From: an uncultured Anaerolineales bacterium | GTDB taxonomy: Bacteria > Chloroflexota > Anaerolineae > Anaerolineales > Villigracilaceae | Assembly (NCBI GenBank): GCA_937928015.1 | Contig: CALFXA010000172.1 | Location: 1-25,627 of the forward strand | DNA length: 25,627 bases | Reading direction: 5' to 3' | Shown: one piece after another, positions 6,146-14,149 of the stretch | Layout of the letters: every line of letters begins with the position of its first letter | How positions within the stretch are numbered: position 1 is the stretch's first letter | Notes under the pieces: model-generated | Databases searched by the model: none | What the model was told of the DNA's origin: nothing | Seen by the model: only the letters and a program-made list of their open reading frames with translations | Made by a program: the position numbers and the translations under genes

Positions 6146-7606
6146 CTAGTCTATTACGATGCGTTTGGGGTGGACCACGATGCGGAATCCCTGCGGCTTG
6201 TAATAATACTGTTCCAGGTAGCTGTCCGTCATTTTATATTGCTTGAGTAAATTCAAAAAATTTTGGGTGGATAGCGTGGAGGATACCCGCCGAAACGTGC
6301 TTCGGACCTCCCTGGCGTTTTGGCTGAAGCTGCCGCCGCGCACCACCAGCCCTTTTCCAAGGGCAACGGGGTCGGATTTTCTATAATAGCCATCCTCGTC
6401 CCAATTAGAGACATAGACATCTGGTGGGGTGAGCATCAGGTTGTTCTCGCTGCCGCTGTCCAGATATTCGCGGCCGTCGGTCATGCTGTATGGATACAGC
6501 CTGTAGGCGCTGCGGGTCCACTCCCACACATTGCCCGCCATATCGGCCGCGCCGTAGGGGCTGTCGCCGCGCGGGGAATACGCACCCACGGGCGTGGTGT
6601 GCTTCAGTCCGCCTTCCTGCGAGTTGCACCTGGTTTTATCGAATTCATTGCCCCAGGGCCATTCGCGGCCGTCGGTGCCGCGCGCGGCCTTCTCCCATTC
6701 CGCCTCGGTCGGCAGGTTGAAGGACATGCCCTGGGGCAGGTCCTTCCCAAAGGCGGTATTGATCCACTTCAGGTAGCTCTGAACGTCGTTCCACCGAATG
6801 TTCGTCACGGGCTCGTCCAGTTTGCTCTTCCAGTTTTTGTCCCAGTCGAAATAATAATGCGTCCATTCGACGTATTCGGCAAACTGTCGGTTGGTGATGG
6901 GATAGCGGCCGATCCAGTAATCATAGGGGATTTCGAAGGGATGCCGCGGGGTCTCGCGCTTCTCGGCCTGGTCGTCCGTCAGTTTGCTGCCCATGATGAA
7001 CTTGCCCGCGGGCACTTTTACGAACTCGATATCGGCCCAGGTCTGGACCGTTACTCCATTGGGATTTGCGGCGGAAAATATGACCTGGGGCGTCTTGGGC
7101 AAAGCGGCCTGTAGGGCAGGCGATTTGAGCGTGTTCGGCAGCGCGGCATCAGGCAGGGGCGCACGGGAGATCGTCAGGCCCAGGGTTTCGGCCCTGCGCG
7201 AAAGGCTTCGAATCAACTTCTCGCCCCCGTGTTCACTGAAAGCCTCCATCCAATGCCAGCGCGCGATCCGTTCTGGCACCTGGCATTTCTCCAACAGGAC
7301 GGGAATAATGAAAATAGTCCCCTCTGGCTTCTCATCCGCGATGTCCAGGGCGTATTTGATCTCCTTCTGGACAAAGCCTTCTTTGGTAATGGAGTTGTTC
7401 GACAGGCAGACCAGGATGGCGTCCGATTCCTTGATCGCCTTTGGGATTTCTATCTGCCAATCCTGGCCCGCCAATAACTTCTCTTCATCCAGCCAGGCGT
7501 CGATTCCGTTCTTTTGTAAGAAACGATAGAGCCTGCGAATGATGAGCTTGTCTTTGGATGTGTGACACAGAAAAACTCGCATGGGGCGGTCGGTGTCTTC
7601 GGGCAT
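6146..7606 (-). CDS. TIR domain fused to an FGE-sulfatase/C-type-lectin-like domain
   Basis: This 486-residue protein begins with a TIR domain at ~8-140: MRVFLCHTSKDK, then DAWLDEE, then SDAILVCLSNNSITKEGFVQKEI. E82 sits at the position of the NAD-cleaving Glu of TIR_2 domains. After a Pro/Ala linker, residues ~185-480 match the FGE-sulfatase family: FVKVPAGKFIMGS, NLPTEAEWEKAARG, AADMAGNVWEWT, VVRGGSF and GFRIVV. The copper-binding Cys pair expected shortly after RGGSF in true formylglycine-generating enzymes is absent (SQNAREVRS). The domain is therefore probably a ligand-binding lectin fold, not an FGE or iron oxygenase. TIR-FGE proteins are thought to act in bacterial immunity, with ligand recognition triggering TIR activity; that role here is inference. 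AAGGGA precedes the ATG. Confidence 0.85.
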   Translation of the reverse strand: MPEDTDRPMRVFLCHTSKDKLIIRRLYRFLQKNGIDAWLDEEKLLAGQDWQIEIPKAIKESDAILVCLSNNSITKEGFVQKEIKYALDIADEKPEGTIFIIPVLLEKCQVPERIARWHWMEAFSEHGGEKLIRSLSRRAETLGLTISRAPLPDAALPNTLKSPALQAALPKTPQVIFSAANPNGVTVQTWADIEFVKVPAGKFIMGSKLTDDQAEKRETPRHPFEIPYDYWIGRYPITNRQFAEYVEWTHYYFDWDKNWKSKLDEPVTNIRWNDVQSYLKWINTAFGKDLPQGMSFNLPTEAEWEKAARGTDGREWPWGNEFDKTRCNSQEGGLKHTTPVGAYSPRGDSPYGAADMAGNVWEWTRSAYRLYPYSMTDGREYLDSGSENNLMLTPPDVYVSNWDEDGYYRKSDPVALGKGLVVRGGSFSQNAREVRSTFRRVSSTLSTQNFLNLLKQYKMTDSYLEQYYYKPQGFRIVVHPKRIVID

Positions 7607-7636
7607 GCTGTTTCCCTTGGAGCGGAGATTGGATGA

Positions 7637-7642
7637 ATTATA
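7637..7642 (-). promoter_or_regulatory. Candidate -10 element of the TIR-FGE gene
   Basis: TATAAT reads on the minus strand 30 bp upstream of the start codon, giving a predicted 5' leader of about 24 nt that contains the AAGGGA site. No good -35 is seen. Confidence 0.45.
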
Positions 7643-7827
7643 TTCCCGATTTTCCCTGGATGCTTTGTGCGCGCGGGCAGAAATGCAAGGATGATTTTCA
7701 TTCCTGAAAGGCGGCTTTACTGAAGAATGAGGGAGAGCATGGCGAACGCGAAGCGGCCTCCCTATTGTAGAAAGGTCGGTTTTGTTATATATTCGTACTA
7801 AAATTCACGCACCTGGGACCGCCTCTC

Positions 7828-9279
7828 ATGCCAGAACAGCCCGCTCCGCCAGATGAACGACGAGCTTACTTGATCGACATCTCCCTGTTCATCTTCGACG
7901 TCCTCGCCCCGAAAAGGATCGAGGAGCATCTCAGATTAGGAAATCGGATTCTTGAGGTCCCAGGCGCATTGGTCACGATGATCTGGTCTGCCCGCATGGG
8001 GAATCCGCTGCTCTATAATTTCATTTACGCCCACATCTTGGGGATGAAGAAGAGAGGCTTCTTCGAAAAAAGCCAGAGCGAATTGATCCATAAGTATGCC
8101 CAGGCAGACGAGATCGCCTTGAAGACGTTGTGCTCTTCCGTGCATGACCGTCTCCTCAGCCACTACACCCCCATGATCGACGGCGCCTATCGCGGAACAG
8201 GCCTGGAGTTTCCCATCTTCCGACGCTACGAACCCGCCAGCGGGCTTGTCTCCGAGAAAGAGCTGTATGTCCTGCGCGGTTCCTACGAAGCCGAGTTGGG
8301 AATCGAACCTCATCCCCTGTATGACCTGTATTTCCTCCAGGTACGGCACGCCCAGGAGACTGGGATTGCAGCCTCGCCCATCCTTCAACGAGTCTTCGTA
8401 TTCATCGGGCAGCAGACGGTCGCCACACTTTCCAGGTGGATCGGGCAGACGGACCCGCAGTATGTGAATCTGCCCGCCAGGGAGCGTTACCTCCGACACA
8501 TGGCCTGGTTCTTTCAGGAATTCCTGATCGACGAGGTGCGGGATAAGGCTATCGAGGGAGTGCTGGGGATGGGCGTTTCGTACGCTTTGGTTGGCGTGCC
8601 TGGTATCGATGTCCTGACGGGGATGTCGGTGGCGGCCTATGTCACCAAGGCGGCAGTCCAGTCCACCATGACGTCGAAATATCTGACCGAGACGGATAAA
8701 TACATGTGGATCGGGGTCTTTGCCGCGCTCTTCCTGACCTGTTTTTGCATGATCACGCTCTGGCCCACGGTCAGGCAGTCGTCCATCTGGAATTCCAAGC
8801 AGTCCGCACAGGCCACGCCTACTTTAGACCCCCTGCTGGCGCAACTGCCAACCATCTCGCCCCAGCCGACGACCTTTCCGACCCCCGCCCTGGTCTTCAC
8901 GGCCACGCCCGCCCCCGTGTTGATTCCCACAGACCCTCCCTCATCTTCCTATGTCGAAATGGGATATTGCATGGTTGTGATCCAGCCTGGCGATACGCTG
9001 CCAGGGATCGCGGCCCGCTTTCAAATGTCCGAGGGCGACCTGCGGGCTGGAGATAAGCTGCTCTCCTGGGGTGCATTCACCGTCGGGCAGAGGGTCCACG
9101 TCAATGCGCCCTGTTGCCGACCGCAGGGCGGGAATGGCAGGTCTCATACAGTCTCCAGCGGGGAGACCCTGTTCAGCATTGCCCGCAGGTATGACGTCTC
9201 TTTGGAAAGCCTGACCGCCGCCAACTTCCTCCATGACCCAGCCTATATTCAGGCGGGCCAGATGCTTTGCATCCCCTGA
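7828..9279 (+). CDS. Membrane protein with two C-terminal LysM domains
   Basis: This 483-residue protein has three parts. Residues 1-290 form an unrecognised, mostly helical region with a glycine-rich hydrophobic patch at ~245-275. A single strong membrane segment lies at ~293-313 (WIGVFAALFLTCFCMITL). A Pro/Thr-rich linker (320-372) leads to two LysM domains at ~381-427 (MVVIQPGDTLPGIAARFQM) and ~439-482 (HTVSSGETLFSIARRYDVS). LysM domains bind N-acetylglucosamine polymers such as peptidoglycan, so the C-terminus should lie outside the membrane with the N-terminal region in the cytoplasm. It is transcribed divergently from the TIR-FGE gene. No strong ribosome binding site precedes the ATG. 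The role of the N-terminal region is unknown. Confidence 0.8.
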   Translation: MPEQPAPPDERRAYLIDISLFIFDVLAPKRIEEHLRLGNRILEVPGALVTMIWSARMGNPLLYNFIYAHILGMKKRGFFEKSQSELIHKYAQADEIALKTLCSSVHDRLLSHYTPMIDGAYRGTGLEFPIFRRYEPASGLVSEKELYVLRGSYEAELGIEPHPLYDLYFLQVRHAQETGIAASPILQRVFVFIGQQTVATLSRWIGQTDPQYVNLPARERYLRHMAWFFQEFLIDEVRDKAIEGVLGMGVSYALVGVPGIDVLTGMSVAAYVTKAAVQSTMTSKYLTETDKYMWIGVFAALFLTCFCMITLWPTVRQSSIWNSKQSAQATPTLDPLLAQLPTISPQPTTFPTPALVFTATPAPVLIPTDPPSSSYVEMGYCMVVIQPGDTLPGIAARFQMSEGDLRAGDKLLSWGAFTVGQRVHVNAPCCRPQGGNGRSHTVSSGETLFSIARRYDVSLESLTAANFLHDPAYIQAGQMLCIP

Positions 9280-9346
9280 AAATGACCTTCGCAGCCTTCA
9301 GGTAGACCACTTCCAATGGGGGACTCCCGCCTGCCTGACTCTCTCC

Positions 9347-9352
9347 TATAAT
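9347..9352 (+). promoter_or_regulatory. Candidate -10 element of the small lipoprotein gene
   Basis: TATAAT lies 83 bp upstream of the ATG at 9436. It would give a leader of about 75 nt that includes the palindromic repeat at 9376-9404 and the GGAAGGAG site. No clear -35 is seen. Confidence 0.4.
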
Positions 9353-9375
9353 CCGTGCATTCGCCAGAAGGAGAA

Positions 9376-9404
9376 GCAGGGACGCCCCGTCGGGTCGCCC
9401 CTGC
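9376..9404. repeat. 29-bp palindromic repeat, degenerate second copy
   Basis: It has the same length and the same right half (CGTCGGGTCGCCCCT) as 5249-5277, with a diverged left arm. It lies in the leader of the lipoprotein gene and could form an imperfect hairpin upstream of the ribosome binding site. Confidence 0.7.
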
Positions 9405-9435
9405 CATTAGTTCATCCCTGGAAGGAGTCTCCCGT

Positions 9436-9936
9436 ATGCCCCGCTCGAATTACCTGCGTCCCTTTGCCTTGACCTGCCTGCTGGTCGCCGTTTCGATGGC
9501 TTGCAGCCTCTTCTCGATGCCCTCCCTGCCCGATTTTCCCACACCCGTACCGCCGCCTTCCGACCTGGGTACGCCCACGGGACCCTCGCCTCTGTCTGGC
9601 GATTGGGGCGCGCCCACCGATTTCGGCAAGATCACCTTCCGCATCAGCCCAGACGGGTCCGCGCTCGAATTGCTGTACGTCGAGATGAACAACTGGACCT
9701 GTGGTGGCGTGACTCTCACCACGGGCATCCAGACCTATACCGATCCACCCGCCCGTGTGACGGACGGCGCTTTCTCCGTGTATGTCAATCTCTCAGGCAG
9801 CGCGAGCGAGCACTACAACGAGATCGAGGTCTCGGGTCAATATGACGAGGCGGCGAACCAGTTCACGGGTGAGTGGGTGCAAGACTCCATCAGCGCCACC
9901 TGCACGGGTACCTGGGAGACGGCCGCGCGGCCATAG
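9436..9936 (+). CDS. Small lipoprotein, unknown function
   Basis: The start at 9436 was chosen over an upstream GTG at 9355 because GGAAGGAG lies 8 nt before it and a signal peptide begins there at once. The protein has 166 residues. A hydrophobic signal ends in a lipobox (VSMAC), with the modified Cys at ~23. A Pro-rich linker and a ~115-residue beta-rich domain follow (GKITFRISPDGSALELLYVE ... ITGEW-like ending FTGEWVQDSISATCTGTW), which looks like a small beta-barrel or sandwich. Two Cys in the domain may pair outside the cytoplasm. No family was recognised. It stands as its own unit between the LysM gene and the alaS leader region. Confidence 0.8.
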   Translation: MPRSNYLRPFALTCLLVAVSMACSLFSMPSLPDFPTPVPPPSDLGTPTGPSPLSGDWGAPTDFGKITFRISPDGSALELLYVEMNNWTCGGVTLTTGIQTYTDPPARVTDGAFSVYVNLSGSASEHYNEIEVSGQYDEAANQFTGEWVQDSISATCTGTWETAARP

Positions 9937-9952
9937 AGTTGATAAATCAGGC

Positions 9953-9977
9953 GACAGCCACCTTCAAGGTGACCGTC
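9953..9977. repeat. 25-bp imperfect palindrome around CACCTT-C-AAGGTG
   Basis: GAC..CACCTT and AAGGTG..GTC pair around a single central C. It resembles in size the other short palindromes of this window, and lies just upstream of the alaS leader promoter. Confidence 0.6.
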
Positions 9978-9988
9978 CCCTGCAAGCA

Positions 9989-9997
9989 TGATATAAT
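9989..9997 (+). promoter_or_regulatory. Extended -10 promoter of the alaS leader ORF (P1)
   Basis: TGATATAAT is a perfect extended -10. It ends 7 nt before the ATG of the mini-ORF at 10005, so transcription would begin at or within 1-2 nt of the start codon, giving a leaderless mRNA. No -35 is needed for an extended -10, and none is obvious. Confidence 0.6.
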
Positions 9998-10004
9998 GCC
10001 GCTT

Positions 10005-10082
10005 ATGGAACCGAACGTCCATTCCCTGAATTCCGCCATCACGGCCGCCGCCGCTGCTGCCTCTCGCCCTGCGCGCCTGTGA
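10005..10082 (+). CDS. Ala-rich 25-residue candidate leader peptide upstream of alaS
   Basis: The frame runs ATG to TGA with 25 codons, beginning MEPNVHSLNSAIT and ending SRPARL. In between are six consecutive Ala codons (residues 14-19: GCC GCC GCC GCT GCT GCC), and two more Ala codons lie elsewhere. It starts about where transcription from P1 should begin, so it would be read without a Shine-Dalgarno. It is followed after 24 nt by an intrinsic terminator and then by alaS. This arrangement is that of an amino-acid attenuator leader, where slow reading of Ala codons would favour readthrough into alanyl-tRNA synthetase. No convincing antiterminator was found, apart from a CCGAAC at 10010-10015 able to pair with the terminator's 3' arm. 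A second TGATG-coupled 5-codon frame (10082-10099) follows. Confidence 0.5.
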   Translation: MEPNVHSLNSAITAAAAAASRPARL

Positions 10083-10106
10083 TGGTCCAGACGGAGTGAT
10101 TTCCAG

Positions 10107-10136
10107 TCCCGAACCAGACAGGTTCGGGATTTTTTG
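10107..10136 (+). terminator. Intrinsic terminator between the leader ORF and alaS
   Basis: A 9-bp perfect stem (TCCCGAACC / GGTTCGGGA) with loop AGACA is followed by six T residues. Confidence 0.85.
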
Positions 10137-10148
10137 TTTCAGATGACT

Positions 10149-10157
10149 TGGTATAAT
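10149..10157 (+). promoter_or_regulatory. Extended -10 promoter of alaS (P2)
   Basis: TGGTATAAT lies 35 bp upstream of the alaS ATG and just downstream of the leader terminator. It would give a ~29-nt leader carrying CGGAGCG. If active, alaS is expressed independently of the leader. Confidence 0.5.
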
Positions 10158-10192
10158 TTGCCAGTCATTATCCAACCCCTCGGAGCGTTTTC

Positions 10193-12916
10193 ATGAGCAA
10201 AAAACTGACAGGCAACCAGATCCGCCAGGATTTCATCGATTTCTTCGTCGAACATGGGCACACGGCCGTGCCGTCCATGTCACTCGTCCCAGGCGGGGAT
10301 GCCACGCTGCTCTTCACCAATTCGGGCATGGTGCAGTTCAAGGACGTCTTCATCGGCACCGACAAGAAACCCTACACGCGCGCTGTCGACTCGCAGAAGT
10401 GCATGCGTGTGGCGGGCAAGCACAACGATCTCGAAGACGTGGGCCGTGATGATACGCATCACACCTTCTTCGAGATGCTCGGCAACTGGTCCTTCGGCGA
10501 TTATTACAAGGAAGAGGCCATCGCCTGGTCCTGGCAATTGCTCACCGAGGTGTGGGGCCTGCCCAAGGACAAACTCTATGCCACCTGCTTCCGCGACGAC
10601 AAAGGCAACGTCCCGCAGGACGATGAGGCCGCGAACATCTGGCGCAAGCAGCCTGGCTTCGACCCCGAGCACGTGCTGTTCTTCGGCCGCAAGGAAAACT
10701 TCTGGCAGATGGCCGAGACGGGACCCTGCGGTCCCTGCTCCGAAATCCACATCGACCTGGGCGAAGAGCGCGATAACCTGCGCGGCACCGACCACGTGTG
10801 CGGCGTCAACGGCGAATGCACGCGCTACCTCGAACTGTGGAACAACGTCTTCATCCAATACAACCTGTTCGATGACGGACGCCTCGAACTCCTGCCGCAA
10901 AAGCACGTGGACACGGGCATGGGCTTCGAGCGCATCGTCTCTGTGCTGCAGGGCGTCGACTCGAACTACAAGACCGACCTGTTCACGGGCTCGCTGGATG
11001 TGCTACGTTCGCTTACGGGTCACAGCGAGCAGCAAATGCTCGAAAACTTCACGCCCTACCGCGTGGTCTGCGATCACGTCCGCTCGGCGGCCTTCCTGAT
11101 CGCCGACGGCGTCGTGCCTGGCAATGCGGGCCGCAACTACATCACCCGCATGATCATCCGCCGCGCGGCGCGCTTCGGCACGAAGATCGGCCTGACCGAA
11201 CCCTTCCTGGCGAAGGTCGCGGAAGCGGTCATTGCGGAATACGGCGACTTCTACCCTGAGTTGGAAAAGAACCGCGCCACCATCCTCGACAATCTGACCC
11301 GCGAGGAAAAACGCTTCGCGCGGACCGTCGAGGCAGGCACCGCTCATCTGGAGAATCTCCTCTCGGAACTTCGCTCTGCCAACGCTCGCGCTGAGCGTAG
11401 TCGAAGCGCCGTCCTCGACGGGCACAAGGCCTTCGACTTATACGCCACCTACGGTCTGCCCTTCGAAATCAGCCGCGACATCGCGCGCGAGCAGGGCCTG
11501 GATGTGGACGAGGCGGGTTTCAACGCCGCAAAGGAAGAACACAGCAAAGCCTCTGGCGGCGGCAAGGCCATGGGCAAACTCGGCGGCGAAGATTCTGAAT
11601 ACTTTGCGAACATCCTGAAAGACTTGCAAGCCAAAAAGAAGCTTGGACCGAATGGCGTGGAATACGACCCGTACACCAGCCTGCGCGTGGAAGGTGAAGT
11701 CCTCGCGCTCGTCGTCAACGGCGAAGCGGTTTCCTCGGCTTCCCTCGATGACCAGGTGGAAGTCATCCTGCCCAAGACGGGTTTCTACATTGAAGCTGGC
11801 GGTCAGGTCGGGGACGAAGGGTATATTCGCGGCAAAGATTGGGAGATTGAGGTTACTTCTGCCCGTCGCGCCGCGGCTGGAACGATTACTCATATCGGAC
11901 AGGTGATCTCTGGTCAACCCAAAGTCGGTGACAAAGCCGTGGCAGAGGTGGATATGGTTCGCCGCCACAACATCATGCGCAACCACACCGCCACGCACTT
12001 GCTGCACAAGGCGCTGCATGAAGTCCTCGGCGACCACGCACGCCAGGCGGGTTCTCTCGTTGCGCCCACGCATCTGCGTTTCGACTTCACCCAACCTGAC
12101 GCGATGACCCCCGAACAGATCGAGCGCGTCGAGAAGATGGTTAACGAAGCGATTGCCGCCGATATGCCTGTGGTCAAGGTAACCAAGTCGCTGGACGAAG
12201 CCAGAAAAGAGGGCGCGATGGCGCTCTTCGGCGAGAAGTACGGCGAGATCGTGCGTACGGTCAGCATTCTCGAAGATGAGCACGACAAGTATTCCTACGA
12301 GTTATGCGGTGGTACGCACCTTGAACGCACCTCCGACATTGGCGCGTTCCTGATCGTCAGTGAGGGATCGGCGGCGGCAGGCATCCGCCGCATCGAAGCG
12401 GTGACAGGCCGAGGCGCGTACGATCTGGTGGCGAAGCGTTTCAAGACGTTGAAACAGACCGCCGGCGCGTTGAAGTCCAGCGTGGAGGAAGTCCCCGCGA
12501 AGGTCGATGCCTTGCAGGAGGAAGTCTCCAGCCTGAAGAAGGAACTGGCCGCCCTGCGCGCGCAGACCGCGCTCTCGGCCTTTGCTGTGCAACTCTCGAA
12601 TGTCCAGACTGTCAAAGACGTGCGCGTGCTGGCGGCCGAGATCCCCGACGCGAATGCGGATACCCTGCGCACCCTGGCCGACAAGTTCCGCGAGAAATAC
12701 CCGCAGAACGGTGCGGCCATTCTGGCGGCGGGCAATACGGTCATTGCCGTCGTCACCGAGGACCTGGTCAAGCGCGGACTCAAGGCAGGCGACCTGATCG
12801 TGGGTATCGGCGGCAAAGGCGGCGGACGTCCCAACCTGGCGCAAGGCAGCCTGGCAGGGAATGTCCAGGAAGCGCTTGGCAAGCTTGGCAAGGCACTGGA
12901 AGAAAAATTGAAGTAA
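10193..12916 (+). CDS. alaS: Alanyl-tRNA synthetase
   Basis: This 907-residue protein attaches alanine to tRNA-Ala in the cytoplasm and removes mischarged Ser/Gly. The N-terminal class II catalytic core is clear (LLFTNSGMVQFKDVF, KCMRVAGKHNDLEDVG, HHTFFEMLGNWSFGDYYK). The editing domain carries the zinc ligands H598, H602 (HTATH) and C705, H709 (CGGTH). The C-terminal C-Ala domain ends with GIGGKGGGRPNLAQGS. It is about 30 residues longer than E. coli AlaS; part of the excess is a segment near residues 393-405 (LRSANARAERSRSA) encoded by a palindromic repeat. A GGAG-like site precedes the ATG. It is probably the only essential gene here with a dedicated upstream regulatory region. Confidence 0.97.
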   Translation: MSKKLTGNQIRQDFIDFFVEHGHTAVPSMSLVPGGDATLLFTNSGMVQFKDVFIGTDKKPYTRAVDSQKCMRVAGKHNDLEDVGRDDTHHTFFEMLGNWSFGDYYKEEAIAWSWQLLTEVWGLPKDKLYATCFRDDKGNVPQDDEAANIWRKQPGFDPEHVLFFGRKENFWQMAETGPCGPCSEIHIDLGEERDNLRGTDHVCGVNGECTRYLELWNNVFIQYNLFDDGRLELLPQKHVDTGMGFERIVSVLQGVDSNYKTDLFTGSLDVLRSLTGHSEQQMLENFTPYRVVCDHVRSAAFLIADGVVPGNAGRNYITRMIIRRAARFGTKIGLTEPFLAKVAEAVIAEYGDFYPELEKNRATILDNLTREEKRFARTVEAGTAHLENLLSELRSANARAERSRSAVLDGHKAFDLYATYGLPFEISRDIAREQGLDVDEAGFNAAKEEHSKASGGGKAMGKLGGEDSEYFANILKDLQAKKKLGPNGVEYDPYTSLRVEGEVLALVVNGEAVSSASLDDQVEVILPKTGFYIEAGGQVGDEGYIRGKDWEIEVTSARRAAAGTITHIGQVISGQPKVGDKAVAEVDMVRRHNIMRNHTATHLLHKALHEVLGDHARQAGSLVAPTHLRFDFTQPDAMTPEQIERVEKMVNEAIAADMPVVKVTKSLDEARKEGAMALFGEKYGEIVRTVSILEDEHDKYSYELCGGTHLERTSDIGAFLIVSEGSAAAGIRRIEAVTGRGAYDLVAKRFKTLKQTAGALKSSVEEVPAKVDALQEEVSSLKKELAALRAQTALSAFAVQLSNVQTVKDVRVLAAEIPDANADTLRTLADKFREKYPQNGAAILAAGNTVIAVVTEDLVKRGLKAGDLIVGIGGKGGGRPNLAQGSLAGNVQEALGKLGKALEEKLK
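11369..11406. repeat. In-frame degenerate palindrome inside alaS
   Basis: CTTCG at 11369-11373 pairs with CGAAG at 11402-11406, and the right half GAGCGTAGTCGAAG resembles short interspersed repeats seen in many bacterial genomes. It encodes roughly ten residues in a variable linker just before VLDGHKAFDLYATYG, where shorter AlaS proteins have none. Confidence 0.45.
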
Positions 12917-12931
12917 GGCACAGAAACAGGG

Positions 12932-12965
12932 ACAGGGCAGAGTACACTCTGCCCTGTTTTATTTC
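12932..12965 (+). terminator. Intrinsic terminator of alaS
   Basis: An 11-bp perfect stem (ACAGGGCAGAG / CTCTGCCCTGT) with a 4-nt loop is followed by TTTTATTT. It begins 16 bp after the alaS stop codon and ends only 2 bp before the next start. Confidence 0.85.
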
Positions 12966-12967
12966 CC

Positions 12968-14020
12968 ATGAAGACTCGCACCATGTTGACCGAATCTGAG
13001 CAGCAACGCTGGACGATCATCTCCATTACCCTGCCCGCCGGGGCGGTCTTGGCTTTCATTTACGCGTCCCAAATTCTGGCTATGGGTGAGACATTGGGAG
13101 GTTGGGCCTCTCTGGTTTTCAGCCTGGTGGTCTTTGCGTTGTGGGGTGCGGCGATTTTCCGCAGAGATTGGACGCCGCGGGTGGAGTGGGCTTTCTTCCT
13201 GGTGATGATCCTGTACCTCTGCCTGATGACCATCGAAAACGTCAACCTTTTCACGGGCGAGCATGGCAAAGGGGAGGTGTATTTCAGCGATGCCTTGAAT
13301 GCCATCATCTTGTGGCTGGCCATCACCCTGATTGCCTCCTACCTGGCCCTGCCTGATCGCGAGACCAGCCTGTTTTTGATCGTGATCTTGGCGGGCATGA
13401 CGGTTGCTTTCCTATATCACGTGCTGTTCAAGGGTGGTTTCCGTTTCTCGATCATCCTGATATGGGTGCAGTCTTTCTTTGCGTTGTTCGTGCTGGTATT
13501 GCTGATCACCCAGATGGGCAGGCTGCACAAGAAATATATCAGCATCGATGACTTGACGCTGGCCTGCAACCGTCGTGAAATCTACCGTGTAATGCAACGA
13601 GAGTTGAGCTTCTCGGCGCGCATGGGCAGCCCCTTCTCGCTCATCCTGTTCGACGTGGATCATTTCAAGCAGATCAACGATGCTCATGGACACATGGCGG
13701 GTGACCGTGTCTTGCGGGGAACTGCCGAACTGATGAGCCGTTCCATCCGTTCGACGGATTGCCTGGGCCGTTGGGGCGGCGAAGAATTCCTGCTGGTGCT
13801 GCCTCAAACCGACCTGACCGCGGCGGTTCTGCTGGCCGAACGCCTGCGCGAGCTGCTTTCTGAACAGCCCTTCGAGGGCGTGGACCGTGTCACCGCCAGT
13901 TTCGGTGTGACCACCTTCCGCGCTGGACAGGAATTGGAAGACCTGCTGCATGCCGCCGACCGCGCCATGTACCGCGCCAAGCAAAACGGCCGTAACCAGG
14001 TGGTGGTTGAATCTGGCTGA
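12968..14020 (+). CDS. Membrane diguanylate cyclase (GGDEF domain)
   Basis: This 350-residue protein has about six membrane segments in residues 15-185, then a GGDEF domain at ~190-348 that makes cyclic di-GMP from two GTP. The domain shows LFDVDHFKQINDAHGHMAGD, the active-site GGEEF at 270-274, and an inhibitory I-site RSTD (261-264) exactly five residues before it. Both catalysis and product feedback therefore look intact. The membrane half is not a recognised sensory domain and may sense a membrane or small-molecule signal. No ribosome binding site precedes ATG 12968, nor the alternative ATG at 12983. A TACACT in the loop of the alaS terminator could be its -10. Confidence 0.92.
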   Translation: MKTRTMLTESEQQRWTIISITLPAGAVLAFIYASQILAMGETLGGWASLVFSLVVFALWGAAIFRRDWTPRVEWAFFLVMILYLCLMTIENVNLFTGEHGKGEVYFSDALNAIILWLAITLIASYLALPDRETSLFLIVILAGMTVAFLYHVLFKGGFRFSIILIWVQSFFALFVLVLLITQMGRLHKKYISIDDLTLACNRREIYRVMQRELSFSARMGSPFSLILFDVDHFKQINDAHGHMAGDRVLRGTAELMSRSIRSTDCLGRWGGEEFLLVLPQTDLTAAVLLAERLRELLSEQPFEGVDRVTASFGVTTFRAGQELEDLLHAADRAMYRAKQNGRNQVVVESG

Positions 14021-14036
14021 TGTCGATTCGTCCCAG

Positions 14037-14075
14037 AAAACTTCCTCGTCGTTTTTGGCGAGGAAGTTTTTGTTT
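14037..14075 (+). terminator. Intrinsic terminator of the GGDEF gene
   Basis: A 12-bp stem (AAAACTTCCTCG / CGAGGAAGTTTT) with a 10-nt loop is followed by TGTTT. The run of A and T at the stem ends may make it work in both directions. Confidence 0.8.
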
Positions 14076-14149
14076 CGGGAACATTCCCATGCTTGCCTGC
14101 GTCTCGTAGAAAATCATCCGCGCATCGGGGGAATTGGGCGCACCAGGCG

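Noticed and set aside
6146..6360. C-terminus of the TIR-FGE protein as a diversity-generating retroelement variable region
   Set aside because: The segment lacks the Asn (AAC)-rich codon pattern and no reverse transcriptase or template repeat is in the window.
9355..9435. GTG start extending the small lipoprotein by 27 residues
   Set aside because: It would translate the palindromic repeat and bury the signal peptide; the ATG at 9436 has a strong ribosome binding site.
9998..10192. T-box riboswitch upstream of alaS
   Set aside because: No conserved T-box sequence or specifier stem could be found; the Ala-codon mini-ORF explains the region better.
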